The notes under the pieces: model-generated
Database searches by the model: none
Told to the model about the DNA's origin: nothing
Seen by the model: the letters and a program-made list of their open reading frames with translations, nothing else
Program-made: the position numbers and the translations under genes
Assembly (NCBI RefSeq): GCF_021018805.1
Contig: NC_086266.1
Coordinates: 248,001-312,000 of the forward strand
Direction: 5' to 3'
Length of the DNA stretch: 64,000 bases
From: Prinia subflava
Taxonomy: Eukaryota; Chordata; Aves; Passeriformes; Cisticolidae
In this document: positions 26,921-40,343 of the stretch, one piece after another
How the letters are laid out: each line of letters begins with the position of its first letter
How positions within the stretch are numbered: position 1 is the first letter of the stretch

Positions 26921-27703
26921 TCAGGAGAAATAAGAGGAAATTAACTTATGGGTTTAGATATGAATGACACACATTCCAACTGCAAGGGCAATTAAAATGC
27001 TGGCTACTAAAGGGTGAGATATTGATGAAGAGAGACTTTGAAGGGCTGATAGCATCTATTAATGAAAATTCTCAGAGGCATAGGATCTGTTTGCTCAGGT
27101 AGTTTGGAAACTGAAAGTGCAGGTGAAGGTTAGGAAGTGGAATAAATATTCTTCCAACGTGATTGACTGAAGGTCAGATAGAAAAAATAATTTTACTGTG
27201 TCTGAGGACAATTCACCTAGCATTACTTTTTTTCCAAGAAATTTATCTGAGGTGAATCCAGGGGGGGTTTTGTGATGAATATATATTTCAATTCATAGTC
27301 TGATTACCATAATCTCCTGTGATTGTTTTTTCAAAGGAACAATATTTATCACTTTTTAGGCTCAGCAGTTCCAAACATGTTTTTAAGAGAAGGCAGACAG
27401 CAATACTCTTGCAGACTCATGCTAAACCCCCTAATGTATCATGATAAAGAGTAACTTGTGTTACCAATATTTTTAAGTTTACAGCATACTTTAAAATGAT
27501 GTTTTTCACTCTGAATATATGAAGCCAAGTTCTAGGTATTTTCAAAATCCTCTGCTGTTGATAAGTGAGTAGATAGATTTGTATCTCACTGTGTGTCTAA
27601 CTGTGGTTGCTGCCTAGTTTTAGGGTTTGGGCTCTGCTGGACAGATAAAGCTCTGGACTCTGTAGAGCTTCCTTGGTGAAGTATCTGTACTTGGGCATTT
27701 TAA

Positions 27704-27735
27704 TTTTTTTTTTTTTGTTGTTGTTGTTGTTGTTA
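27704..27735 (+). repeat. T13 followed by (GTT)n microsatellite
   Basis: Thirteen T are followed by about six GTT units. On the minus strand this reads as AAC repeats followed by an A-run, the order sometimes left by a retroposon tail. No retroposed body is recognisable beside it. Confidence 0.85.
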
Positions 27736-30700
27736 TTCAGATATTCTAAAGCTTGGAAGTTAATTACTTTTAATGCTAATGTAGTTTTGCAATTTTGCCA
27801 TTTGCAAGTAAAAAGTTCTCCCTTTGGAGAGCTCTCCACCACTCCTAGGCCCACATCTCCCAGATCTCAGCACTGTTTGGTGACGAGTGCCCTCACAACT
27901 CTGGCAGCATCAGTACACACAGGACAGCCCACAGGTGTGCACCCCACTGCACAACACAGTGCTCTTCACCTTCTGTCACTTCTCAGAATTCATTATTCCT
28001 TTTTCTGATTTTCAGTGCTAATTCTGCCTTCTCTACACAATTGCTTACCTGTTATATTTTTCCTCAAGTGGAATCTACTCTGGTTTTGACGTGGTTCCAT
28101 CTTGTCTGTTCCGTTACCAATCTGTATCCAGAAGCTGTTCACTCAATTATTATTCCTTTGAAAATTATTTAAATAAAGATTTGCATAGCAAAGCTAAAAC
28201 TAGAACACAGCTCTTTTGATAAACTTCAGATCATATCCTTGTACTGAGGTATCTCTGTCTGTCCTACACCAGCAGATTGGCACACAACATTGTGAAAGTC
28301 ATATGAATAAGTCCCCCTGTGGAAGTGACAGCATTGCTTACGGCATCTTTTTGTCTTGTCCTTGGTTATTGAACTCTTTGATCCCTTACTACATTGCTCT
28401 CATTTTACACTGGCACAGCTTCATTCAAAAAAAACAACATCGTTGCACTGACCTAAAACTTGAGTAAAATGAGAGGTGAGTTGGATGCAAGGTTGTTATG
28501 AAAGAATAGATCAAGGTAAAATTGATTCAGAAGGAGCCATTTAGGGGGAAAAAACTGTATTTTACTTACATTCAGGAGCTCTGAATTTCTGCAGTTTTAG
28601 CTGTATCCCATCCCTAACAAATGTGAACCAGATGGTTCCTGTAAATTCTCCTTTAGAGCCAGGCAAGTTCACATTCACTCAACCAAGCTGTCATACCTAT
28701 TTGTGTCTATTTCTCTGTTTATGGATGACAGCTTGCAGCACTGTAGTGTATGTACAGGGGAAACCAGAGGTTTGCAGAACAGAAAAAGCAGAATTGAGAA
28801 AAAATTCATTAGAATGTGTTTGCTATTTGGTCTAGAAGGTTGTCTGCTCCCAGAGTAGTGGAGTGTAACACTTTACGTGTTGGTTACCAGCGATCAGGTC
28901 AAAACCAGATGGATTGCACTTACTCTGTTATATTTAATGATTTGAACATAAGAGTGTTGGACTGAAAGAACATTCCAGGGTCCTCATCATTTGCTGAATT
29001 GCTTCCTGGTGAATTGTTTGGTAGCGTGTTCCTTGCTTCTTCCCCTACCTAGGAAGCTGCTAAGCAGACCTGGGCTAGGCGAAGCATACTTGCCACACAG
29101 ATGTGTTGGGATTTTGGATGATGGGGGATTTGGGGGTTGGCTAGTTGTTTTTTCACTCGTGCCTGACGTGTTGATCTGTTTGGTTTCAAATTAGTGTTAG
29201 GTTCAGTGCCAAACACACAGAATATCCAAGTATATCTCAACTTACCGACCTGTGGTACACTTGAAGTGTAAGCTGGCGTCACAGAAATGGTATTTGTCGT
29301 GGGGAATCACGTGGCTGGATGGCCTTTTTGGTGAGTTCATTGTGCCCGTGACAAACACAGCTCAACACTAAAATCCCTGAAGGTCGGTCATGGGCCAGAA
29401 GCGTAGATCTGTGTATCATGTCCCCGATACAGAGTTCAAAACACAAGTACGCAGATCAGAGCCAGTGTTCATTCAGGTGCACAAGCATGCTGCGTGTCAG
29501 GAAAATACACCCCTATAGATCGTTTGTACTCAGCAAGGCAAAAGGAAGGGCAAATGCTCTTTCCTTTCTGTAGAGGCTAAAGGTCCAAGGTCTTAGCAAG
29601 GACATTCTGAAAAAGAGATTTACATAAGTGGTAACTTTTTTCGGTAAGCACTCTGGTGCCAACTGCAAGAGCTCATGTGATACTACAGATGTTCCAGTGT
29701 GATCGTTTAGTCATGTCACATTAGTGATTGCTTTATTTAAACAGGAGTAAGTTCAGTGATGTAGCACACAGAATTTCATATGGCTGAGCAGACTGCTGAC
29801 ATGCATTTTGCGTATGTGGACGTGAGAGAAGTTTTGTGAGCTTTCAGAGATGCAAAAGAGTGCGATGTCCTCTTCACTTGTTTTAGTAGTCGTTTGGAGT
29901 AAATGTGATGCACACCAAAGACTTTGGACAGGAGATGGTTGCCATGGCTGGCTGTTGCCTTCTGCTTTAGAGGAAGCAAGATGAGAGGTACCTGTAAGAG
30001 TTCTGCACCTCCAGGGTGCTCAGGGGATCTCTTGAGGAGCTATCACAGGTGTGTGTCCTGAGGGCAGCGTGTGGAACACCACCGTGTGCAGGCCTGGTCC
30101 CTGACAGTGCACACAACACGGGATAAAATGGTCCTCTGAGTTAAACAATCATACTGCTTATGTAACAGCTCTTTTAAGGGTAGAGTACAGCTGGAGCCTG
30201 GAACATGTTGTTTACAGAAATACACGTAATGGGTAACAATGTGAAATGCAGTAAATGGCACTGAAGGCATTAGATATCGGCAGAGACATGAGACTGGAGC
30301 AGGAGGCTGCAGGTGCTGCCCTCCTGAAAGCAGGAGGTTAGAACCACGCTGTAGTAAACCAGGAGAATGGGCTCTGTAAAGGTCATCAGAGGACTGACCT
30401 AATGAGCTGCTGCAGGAAGGGCAAGTGGTTCTTCTCAGAGCAAGGATGGGAGAGGGGCCCAAGAGAGGAGCTGGCACAACACAGACAGTGCCCATAGGGA
30501 GGATTTCAAGAACTGGCAAGGGTAGAGGGGACTGTGATTGTAAAGATTTGATGTGACAAGGAGAAACAGGAGGCAGAGAAGACAGAAATTACAAAGCTCT
30601 GAAACTTTCTGCTCTTAGTTTACTGTAATTGTATTTTCATGCAGAGGAGAAAGGCTGCTGAGTAATCTTGCTCTTTATTGAAATGGTAACCACTGACTAA

Positions 30701-32922
30701 TATACATGCATACAAAAATACACATGTACTCACACCCACACAAACATGCCATTGCACAAAATTAGGAAAATTCCCCAACTTTCTTCTGAGATATTCGAGG
30801 TTTGACAAAGCAAATTCTGACTCAGTGTTAGATGAAACTGGGAGCATGGCAGTTCAACCAATGCTGTCTTCCCTCCAGCATATTCATTTTCCTTCTTTCC
30901 TTGAGATAGTTCAGAAGCTTTGTATGTGCCATTAGCAAAAAACACAGCTACAGATATGTTTGAACTGCCAGTTTTTCATAATATTTTGAACTAATTTGTT
31001 CAATCTGGAGTAAAAAAACCTGGACTTGCAGAGTATTGTTGTTTACAGCAAGCTCAGGGTTCATACTGAGATGTTACATGAATGATGAAACAAAGTTGTA
31101 AATATTTATTACTGAATAGAATCATGTCTTTTCAAAGTACATCTTTGTACACAAAGCATTTGTAAATCCCCATTAGTGGTATTTATGTTTCCACATAAAA
31201 ATTCCTCATTTGCAGCCAACAAAGTATCTTAGGCTTAGATCTTCCTTCGACATGTAATGCAATCACAATGCTGTCACAGACATCACAACCATTTTTGTAA
31301 AATATGGTGTTAAGGAAGACTGAGTTCATTGTACTATACATATGTAAATGCCTTTCTTTCAATAGTCTCAGAGGAAAGAAGATGCCAGAAAGAATTCTCA
31401 ACCAGGGTACATATTAATTGTCACCTCCTTTCACGGGATAGTAAAATGCATTCGTACAAAGAAAAGCATTAAGAATCAAGGAGGCTGCACAGGGAAAGTG
31501 AGGGCATTTGAGTGAGACCTAAAGAAGTCACATGGTAAATTATGATAATCTAATTGTAATCCAGAAAATCATTCTTCCCTTGCTTGTGTCTGTAATGAGG
31601 TAATGGCGCAGCTCCTCTGGCTTCAGACACCCACTACAGATTTACAGCAGGCTCTGGAAGATCGGGCTGCAGCACAAGTTCTTTGTTATCGTTGTACCTC
31701 TGCAAGGATGTCTGAGTTCAGAATAGCTTTGGTGTAATTGGCAGCAGGGAACGTGTTGTCCCTCTGTAGCTCCAAGTCCTTTTGGTTTCACAGAACTGGT
31801 TATCACAGAGCAGGATTAATTGGTTGTTGATCCTCTATGTTTATGTGGTTGTGTGTAAGCTTTTCAAATCTGGCAGCATAAGAAATCCACAGTATGACTA
31901 AATAATTGGACTGAAAGTTTTGCAAATAAATTATCTGGACAGAAACAGCACTCACATGGATGTGCTAGAACAATAAAAGTCTACCGAAAACTACTGCGTG
32001 TGCTTGAAGGAGATGACCTCTGTCTTTGGTTGGCATCTGCTAAGAGTTGAAACAATCAGAACTATGCACAAAATTAAATTTCCTGAATGAGAACAGGTTT
32101 CCAGCTACATACTAAAATAAAGGGATGTGAATCAATATCTGATGATTCCTACATAAGCATGACTTGACAGAGGTTCTGTCTTTAGTTCAACCACTTTTCA
32201 CTTAGGGATTTGACTCGGGTTCTGCTTTCTGCCGAGGCATGGCTCACAAGAAATTAAAGTGCTGCTTGCCCCCCTGTATTTCCCACTGTGTAGTGTTTGG
32301 TCGTTCTGTGCTGCTTCTGTCCTGCTCTGAGGATGCTAAATGAGTTGGTATTACATTAATGAACACATTGAAAGTGTGGTTCGTGCTGCTGGACTCCATA
32401 TTTTAAAACATTTTCTGAAATCAAAGTGAGTATCAGTAAAGTACTCGCTTGTGCTTGTGGCTCCAATGACCATACAGTGACTTAATTGACATTCTTGTGC
32501 AATGCTTGGATCCCTGCCAGTTAATGACCCATTGCTGCAGTCTGCGCAGGCAAATCACCCCTTTTGTCCTGCTGCTCGGGCTGATGGACTTCTGCCCAAG
32601 TAATGGCTGCAGGCTGCTATTCTCAGCTGGCACAGGCCCCAGCATGACCATAAACATCCCTGAGAGGATCATAATACAGTGTATTGGACAGATTCTGATA
32701 TGCCTTGCAGTAATATAGCACCAGGGAAGTCAGTGACTTTGCCAGCGGCGTAGCTGGAAGAAGAAACTGGTCCCTACACTGTTGCTCTCTCAAGTAGTGA
32801 GGCACTTGCAGGCTCTCAGCTAGTCTGTGTCCCTTCAGATGATGCAAGTTTTTGTCAAACATTCACAATAGTTTTTATTTTTGTTCTGCTTTTAAATGGT
32901 TATATTGTCTCTTCCCCCACAG

Positions 32923-33110
32923 GATTTTCCATTCTTCAGGCAATTATGGAAGCAGCAGTACAGAACAACTGGCAAGTGACAGCCAGATCTGTAGGAAGCA
33001 TAAAAGATGTCCAAGAGTTCAGAAGAATTATAGAGGAGATGGACAGACGGCAAGAAAAAAGATACCTAATTGACTGTGAAGTAGACAGAATCAACACCAT
33101 TTTGGAACAG
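32923..33110 (+). CDS. GRIA3: GRIA3 exon 4: amino-terminal domain
   Basis: This 188-nt exon encodes NTD residues of about 170-232 of GluA3. It starts by completing the split Gly codon (G/GA), then [20 protein letters not shown], and later [19 protein letters not shown], ending NTILEQ. The [10 protein letters not shown] segment corresponds to the conserved strand and turn in the core of the periplasmic-binding-protein-like NTD fold. The acceptor is CCCCCACAG and the donor is CAG/GTATCT, giving phase 0 from here on. The one difference from the mammalian sequence as I recall it is Ser for Asn in VGSIKD, and Asp for Glu near VDRINT. There are no stops or indels. The NTD drives subunit assembly and binds synaptic partners. 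Confidence 0.97.
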
Positions 33111-35987
33111 GTATCTCCTTTTCAGAAATTGCGATTTCTCTGTGACAGATATCATTAGTATTTCCAGAACTGCTTATTTCTAGAGATTGTGTCCTTTGAG
33201 ATGTGAGTCCCAACAACTGGCTAGTTACCTACTAAAATTAAAATGCTGCAGTGATGCTCATAGTTGATGGCAGCACTTACATGTAACCTACCAGCAAACA
33301 CCACTGTGATATTTTTTCCCCAGTGTTAATAATGAATTATTTTTAAGTAGGTAAAGAACCTAAAACTTCAACTGCCAGAATAACATTACTGGAATCGAGT
33401 ATGCTTGTAAGGATTGCAAGACAGGTACAGTGTTTTAAGTGGAACATGAAACAAGAAATCAAAAACCAGTGAAGTATCACAAAATCATCCTAAAGAATTC
33501 CCAGAGGGAAACCCTGCTAATGAAAAATTCAGCTGATAGTCCAGATAATTCATTAGTGCATTTTGGTACGTAAAGCCCTCCCCTCTGCACAGCCAGTGCT
33601 GTTGACAGGCTTAAATTGTGGGTGATGAGTCTAAGCACCTTTGTGGGGGAAGGTGCATTTGGGAAGTTCTGCTCTTGCATGGCTTTCCCAGTGTTTGCTT
33701 TGCCCCAGAGGAGTGGCCGTACCCTCTGGTCATCCGTGGGGGCTGCCCACTGTGCCTGTGCAGTGCAGTGTGCCTGAAGAGGTGTGGTAACAGGTACAAA
33801 CTGTTGGAAGCACACTCAGGACAGTTCCCTGCTGCCTGGGAAGGCTGGTGCTGGTGTGGCACCAAATCCACGCTGCTTGGTTATTCACAGGCATGTGGGA
33901 ATTCACTTGCATTGGGACTGAAAACCCTCTGATTACTGCCACTTTGTCAGTTTAACTGTGGGGTCATAGTATGGAATAGATCAAGAGTAACATTTAAATT
34001 TCATGAAGCATTAGCATATCTCTTAGAAATGTTGTATTGTGAACTACCAACAAACTGACCTCACTGCCATAAACCCTGGGAAACATGAAAAATAATGTTC
34101 ACTGCATTCCTTCTCAAAATATTTAGTTCCTGTCAAGCCTTGAGTTGTATCACTGAGGGTGAGTCTGTGGGGACAGCCAGGTGCCAGCTGCTACTTACAG
34201 ATCAGGGAAAGAGGTGCTCAAGAGAACAGGGCACGAGCCATGCTGGTCCCTAGCTCTGACTGCTATGGTTGTGATGCTAACACACAGCACTGTGGTTTAT
34301 GCTGTATTTTTAAGCAATATGGTGAGTGCTCTCTTTAGGGAAATTCATACTGAAAAGTGTAAAGGTTTTTTTTTCTTTTGTTTGTTCATATTCTTAGAAA
34401 AGATGCATAGCACCGTACCTACCCACAGCCCACTCTTCTGAAAGTGCTGCAGGAAAGCAGTCCTGAGCCAAGCCTGAAGAGCTCTTTGGGCCCACTCTCA
34501 ACTGAGAAGAAAGCCTTTTGTTTGATGTGACTTCATTTACATTTGTTCCCCATTTTTTCTTCTATTGTCCAAGTAAGAGAAAAAAACTCAAACTATTTCA
34601 GTGCCTAAAAGGAAAGCTGTATACCAAGCAAACCATATAGCAAAAAACCTGACGACCCTTTTCTTCTGCTACTATTCTAAATTCAACTCTAGTGGAGTTT
34701 AAATTTTGTTAAATGTATGGTTCGGTCTTCTGTCGACATGATTAGCATCTGTAGTAAAAATTTGCTACTGAGGCCTCCAGGTTTCCCCAAACTCTACAAT
34801 ACATGCTGGTGGCCCTGATGCTAAAAATATCTTCTGTCAACAATTTCAAGAGTTTTTTAAATTGGATACTGAAAAGCAGTGACTTAAATTTCTGCAGGGA
34901 AAGTCAGTAATGGTGGATGGACCCTAGGTTGATAGCTGAACAATTACTGTTTGTAGGCTTTTCCTTCCACCTCCTCTGCTTACCCTGTTATCTTTTCATA
35001 AAGTAGTTAAAAGTTTTCAGAAACACGTGTCATATTTAAATCCATCCATCCAATTTGCTCAAGGGAATGGAGAGTTGTCTTTTTTTTAGCCAAGTGTGTT
35101 TGCTGATAACATATTATTGAGGGGAGAGATAAGTCTGGATTTGCATATTTCAAATCTAGCGTTTTATTGCAGTTTAAAAAGTCAATTCAGTGCTGTGTGT
35201 GGAGTCTAGGAAGGCTGCTCAGCTGAGGAGCAGTACTGTCTGAGCCTGTTACTGCTTGCTGATGCACTTTGCAGATGGGTTTGTTTTTCCCAGTGAGAAC
35301 AAAAGGAAGCAAAAACACTTTACCTGTCTGAACTATCCGAGTACTGATGGACAAACTGTGTCCCATAGGGGGCTGCTATAGGCTGCCTCAGCCCAGCTCC
35401 ATCCCTCTCCCTTTTTTGGCCTCCTAGGAGAACTTCAGAGGTCAACCCTCCCCTCAGCTTCTGGGAATGATGCCTCCCTCCAGAGAGGGGTTTATGTGGT
35501 TACTGTGTGGCACCTGCTATTTCATTCTCTGAGTCAGCAGCAGCATTTGCCAGTGACCCTGGATTTCCGAGGCTTAAATAGAACTTATTCAAGAAGAAAA
35601 GTCATAGCAGAAATAAACAGACTGTGAAGCACTAAACAGTCTACACACGCACTGAGTTGGCTATCAGACTTTTGGGCTCCTGGCCAGCCCGTTCAGCAAG
35701 CCTGTCAGTGCTCTGCTCCATAGCCATGTATCATGGCTTTGTGTCAGTGCTTGCATTCAGTAAGAGTGACCCCTTTTCCTGTATCGGGCTGGGCAATGTG
35801 TGCACCCCTTCCTTTGATCCTTTCTTCAACCCGTTCAGACCAGGGTATACATCTCTTCCAAAATTCAGGCTCATCCAAAGACAATTGCACCTCTGAGAAT
35901 TTTCTTCTGAGACTTCAGGTCGTTCTGGAATATTCTGTACCTTCCTTCAGCAATGTACAGACGTGTGAGTCAGTGACCTTAAATATT

Positions 35988-36023
35988 CCATATGCCTTTA
36001 GCATATGGGACATGTGAATGTCC
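35988..36023 (+). other. Pair of adjacent short perfect hairpins
   Basis: CCATATGC and GCATATGG form a perfect 8-bp inverted repeat around a 5-nt loop (35988-36008). It directly abuts and slightly overlaps GGACAT/ATGTCC around GTGA (36008-36023). Both are visible as sequence, but any function is unknown. Short AT-rich palindromes arise by chance at this scale. Confidence 0.4.
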
Positions 36024-36994
36024 CTACATTTCCAAGACCTGTAACCTGTCATGTGAAATATTTCTCTTCTCAGGGCTGTCTGGTATCTCATCTTCCCAGC
36101 TGTAACTTTAAGGTCGGGGAAGGAGGGCACCCCAGTTCCTGCTCTGCCTGAGTAACCTGTTCTGTGCCAAATTTCATACAGGTTGATTTGTTTTCATTCC
36201 CCATTCAGAAGATTTTGTGACAGGCCTTACATTTTGTCCTGGAGGTGGATACCCTGCTCAAACCTCTTCAGCTGTAGAATAGAGGGAAGCAGAGAAATCA
36301 GTAGTTACTCTGTAAGCTGCCATCTGTTTTTTCACTTGCCCTATAGTTCTATAACCACTGAGCATCTGGATCTGTATATCCCCCTTGCACAACAAAACTG
36401 TATCCAATTCAATCATCCACTGGCCTCTCAGGCATACAGATAGCAACACTTATATCATGCAAAATTCATAAGCTCCCCGCACTTCTTGTCCCTTGATGCT
36501 AAAATTTTCTATATTTCTTCACAGATAAAAAATTTTGTTCTCATAAACAGAAGAACATTTTTTGTGAGAGCTAACAGTAAGCCTTAGCCTGTTTGACCAT
36601 GATTTTGAGTTAAGAAATGTGTTTTTCTTATTCCCAGGATAATAAGCTGTATTTCAGACTAGAGTGGCTTTATGTCCACTTAAAAGAAAATCTCCTGAGG
36701 GCAAATGAGGAGGAAGAAACTCCATTCAGGATCAAAATGGTGAAACTTTACAAAAGACCTGTTTATTCCAGAGACTGCATGCTTTTATCAAAAGGACGCT
36801 ATCTCCAAACTTGGTCGTGAGGGTTGGGCTCCAAGGCGGTGTCTGTATTAAATGAAGGCATCTCACAAAGCAAAAGCAATATTACAGCAGAGAATGCAGT
36901 CCCCAGAGCTTGACACTGACAGCCAGACTGCCAAAGAGAAGTTAAAGTGAAGCACTGTAGGATTAAGAGGGGGGATCTGGCTGTGTCCTGAGCA

Positions 36995-37096
36995 CGCGCT
37001 GACAGTGACGGCCCGAGTCTGAAACGCTGAGATCAGGATGGAGGTGTGCAGGTTTGGAGTGCAGCCCCAGCTGCGCCTCTGCAGAGCTGCTCGCGT
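36995..37096. other. CpG cluster in intron 4
   Basis: I count 9 CpGs in about 100 bp (for example CACGCGC, GACGGCCCGAG, CTCGCGTC) within a CpG-poor intron. There is no GC box or TATA element and no associated exon. It may be a CpG-rich repeat remnant or a small regulatory patch. Confidence 0.4.
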
Positions 37097-38377
37097 CTCA
37101 GAGGAGAGAGCTCACTGCACAACAGCTTTCACAGTGAGGCTGGCGTAAGAATAAACACACAGCTGCAGTGTGGGGTGGAGGAACAGTCATTAAAAATAAC
37201 AACAGGGAAAAATGTAATTGGAGAGCTTCAAGACCACTGTCAGGTAAACTTCGCGGTTTATGTGTTCCATTATAAACAGATGGTCTGGTGGGGGTTTGCC
37301 TGTGTTTTCCATAGCAATTTAAAATGCAATTGCCTGCAAATACAGAGGGACACTTGAGGCAGGGCTTTGAGTAGCTTCAGCTTCTGCTTTGCTTCCGCAG
37401 CCCAGCAGTGCTGTGTCCTCTGAAGGCACGGCAGTGCTGGGAGCAGCCCTGCAGAGCAGTGTGCCCATCGCCTGCTCAGGGCCACAGCCGTGTCACAGGC
37501 TGATCTTATCCTCTGTCTGCAGCTGTGGGCTTCAGCTGGGGCTCCAGGAGAGTATCTGCTTTGTAGACTGTTGTGTAACATTGCTCTGAAACTGGTACGG
37601 TTCATTTTTACATTTCCAGTGGACTAGAAACTTAAAATTTAGGACATCTCTTCGTTAGATACCCGTGAGTATTGTTAGAACCAGAATGAAAAAAGCAGAA
37701 TGAAAGGTCACTTCTTTCCCTTCACACCCAGGGAGTTTCAGCAGCTCCCAGGTCTGTATGGGCATATGGGTAGGAAAGGAGAATTCTTAGGTCAGGCACC
37801 CTCAGGACATAGCCAGCAGAAGAGTAAGAATGGGCATAAGTCAAAAGTGACAGCTGTATCTGCCTTAAAGGGCCTGCTTCTGTCAGCTGTGAAACTCAGA
37901 AAGGGCTGGAGATGAATTACTGAAGCAGAGACAGTAACATCTTGGGTTAATTGCCCCACATACAGCAGATTTCACACATACCTGAGGAAAGAATTTCTAG
38001 CTTGTAAAAAGGAATGTCTCTCCAAAGCTGTTACCCAGATTACATGAAACAAGGTTCTAAATGACAGGAATTTATCAGAGCATTATTAGTCATCCTGTGG
38101 AATGATTGAAGTAATGGCACACAAAGCTTAAAAGTGTTCAAGAGACATTAAAGGACAGTTTTACATTTATCTGATCAGTAGTAATAATAATTAATACCAG
38201 AAACATCTCACTGTAAATGTGGAGGCTGCTGTATGTAGAGGATTGCTGCCAAGCAACTCTTGTTTCTTGTGCCAGGGGCGTATGAACCTGAAAGTCACCA
38301 TTAGAGTTTTTATTTTTCTATGATTGTAGCAGTTACTCATTTTGTGTTTTATGATAATTTATGGGATATAATGCACA

Positions 38378-38406
38378 CACCAATGCACACACATGCACCT
38401 GTGCAT
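38378..38406 (+). repeat. CA-rich imperfect microsatellite
   Basis: CACACACCAATGCACACACATG-like sequence of about 30 bp lies in intron 4. A short ATATAT run lies further downstream at about 38467. Confidence 0.6.
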
Positions 38407-39870
38407 AAAAAAAATTGCATATTTTTACCACAATATTTGTAGTATACAATTATGCTGTTACAGTCATATATATATGCCAACCTCTGCATTGCTGTTAAAT
38501 GTACAGAGAACCAAAATCTTTGTTTAGTTGTGCTGTTGCAAGTAGAGAGTCAGCGTTTATCCTGGAAATGATATTTAAATCTCTATCATTGTGCTCATAC
38601 AGAGGTTGTATTTGCTTTGACTTCAGTTCATAGATGGCTGTTAAGGTGCACAGAAGTGGTGCAGGTGTTTGCCCCGAGCCCTCTGGGGGTCCTGCTCACT
38701 GCTCAGCCTGTGTCCACGCTCTCTGAGCTGCTCACCTTGTCACCCTCATGGCCAGGGCTCAGGTGTAGAGGTCCTGAGGGCTACGGGCCCTCACCTTTCC
38801 CTGTTGTGTTTGGAGAGCTTTGGGAGCAGGTGTACTCATGGATGCTCCTTGTGCCATACCTGGACTGGAGGAGAGGGTTTGGTCTTTCATTAGCTCTACA
38901 GGTGTTTTTCAAAAACAACATTCACAAGAAGTGTTTTAAAGACACAGAGTATTTGAGGGAAAGGGAGGGCTGGCTGTAATTTGTTCAACATTGGATCCCC
39001 TGAGTTTTTGACTTTCCCTGTTTGTCCATCTCTCTATCTCTAATAGCTTTGGGAATCGTTGTCACCTCTTCTAAGCTCCTGACTGATTTTGAAACCCCTC
39101 GCTCATTTATCTCTTCCAGGTTTTAAAAATCAGTTTGTGTATAAGTTGCTTTGTTTTAGTCCTGGCATTTGAATGTGGTTCTTTCTTCTTATACATAAAG
39201 GATAAGCCCTTTCATCTTAGCAGACATTACCTTAATTTCTGCATCTGTCTCTCAAATAGTTTAATGCCTCAAACTCTGCTTCTAACCAAAGCCTTTCCTT
39301 AATTAGTTTCCAAGGCAACCAACCATCTTGGCAACAAATCAGATGAGCCAACTGCAGGGAGAGGAAGGAAACACACTATCAAAATGAATAGTAATAGCAC
39401 AGTACCACTGTGCAAACAGGCGTTGTACATCACCAGAGTCAGCACGATAGTTCTGGTGTCTCATCAGTTCATTTACAAGGGAAGAAGTCCCAACTCAGTA
39501 AAAGAAAAGCCACACAAGAGTGTGTGTCTTTTTTTCCCAGCTCACTAAGCTGGGATTAATGGCTTCAGTGTGATAAGAATCACATCTCCAGGGGAGGAGA
39601 CCACTGGGGCTTTTCAGGGCCCCTTATGGACCAAGGTGTTCCCAAGAGCATCTCATAGAGCACAGTTACACTGCAGTTCAGACAGCAGGATTTTCAGAAT
39701 GGGGCCACCCCCCTGGGCCTTTTTAGCCCAGCTGCTGGTGGTGCAGTCTGGAACACCCTGAGAGTTCATAGCTGCAGTCCCCAGACGTGAGATGCAGAGG
39801 TGTGATCAGAGCTGTGGGGTGTTGGCTCCAGGCAGGTTTGGATCAGGCCCTATGGAAGCTCCATCCCAGT

Positions 39871-40343
39871 CCAGTCTGTCAGGGCTGGGATTCCTGTCCA
39901 GTCTGTCAGGGCTGGGATTCCTGTCCAGTCTCTCAGGGCTGGATTCCTGTCCAGTCTCTCAGGGCTGGATTCCTGTCCCGTCTCTCAGGGCTGGATTCCT
40001 GTCCAGTCTCTCAGTGCTGGATTCCTGTCCAGTCTCTCAGGGCTGGGATTCCTGTCCAGTCTGTCAGTGCTGGATTCCTGTCCAGTCTCTCAGTGCTGGA
40101 TTCCTGTCCAGTCTGTCAGGGCTGGGATTCCTGTCCAGTCTCTCAGTGCTGGATTCCTGTCCAGTCTGTCAGGGCTGGGATTCCTGTCCAGTCTCTCAGG
40201 GCTGGGATTCCTGTCCAGTCTCTCAGTGCTGGATTCCTGTCCAGTCTGTCAGGGCTGGGATTCCTGTCCAGTCTCTCAGGGCTGGGATTCCTGTCCAGTC
40301 TCTCAGGACTGGATTCCTGTCCAGTCTCTCAGGGCTGGGATTG
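39871..40343 (+). repeat. 26/27-bp minisatellite, about 18 units
   Basis: Eighteen tandem copies of a unit starting CCAGTCTCTCAGGGCTGG alternate between 26 bp (GGATT) and 27 bp (GGGATT). Variant positions are CTCTC/CTGTC and AGGG/AGTG, plus single CCCGTC and AGGA variants. Units carrying AGTG are always 26 bp. A higher-order pattern is visible: the three-unit block at 40135-40214 (80 bp) is repeated exactly in variant order at 40215-40294, indicating recent expansion by multi-unit duplication. The array lacks stops in several frames and so yields spurious repetitive peptides up to about 230 codons. There is no start context, splice partner or known family, so I treat it as non-coding. Confidence 0.95.

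Noticed and set aside
30043..30519. A 158-codon minus-strand frame in intron 3, the longest away from exons and repeats.
   Set aside because: The composition is ordinary, with no domain, no Kozak or splice support and no resemblance to known proteins. This length is plausible by chance in 64 kb.
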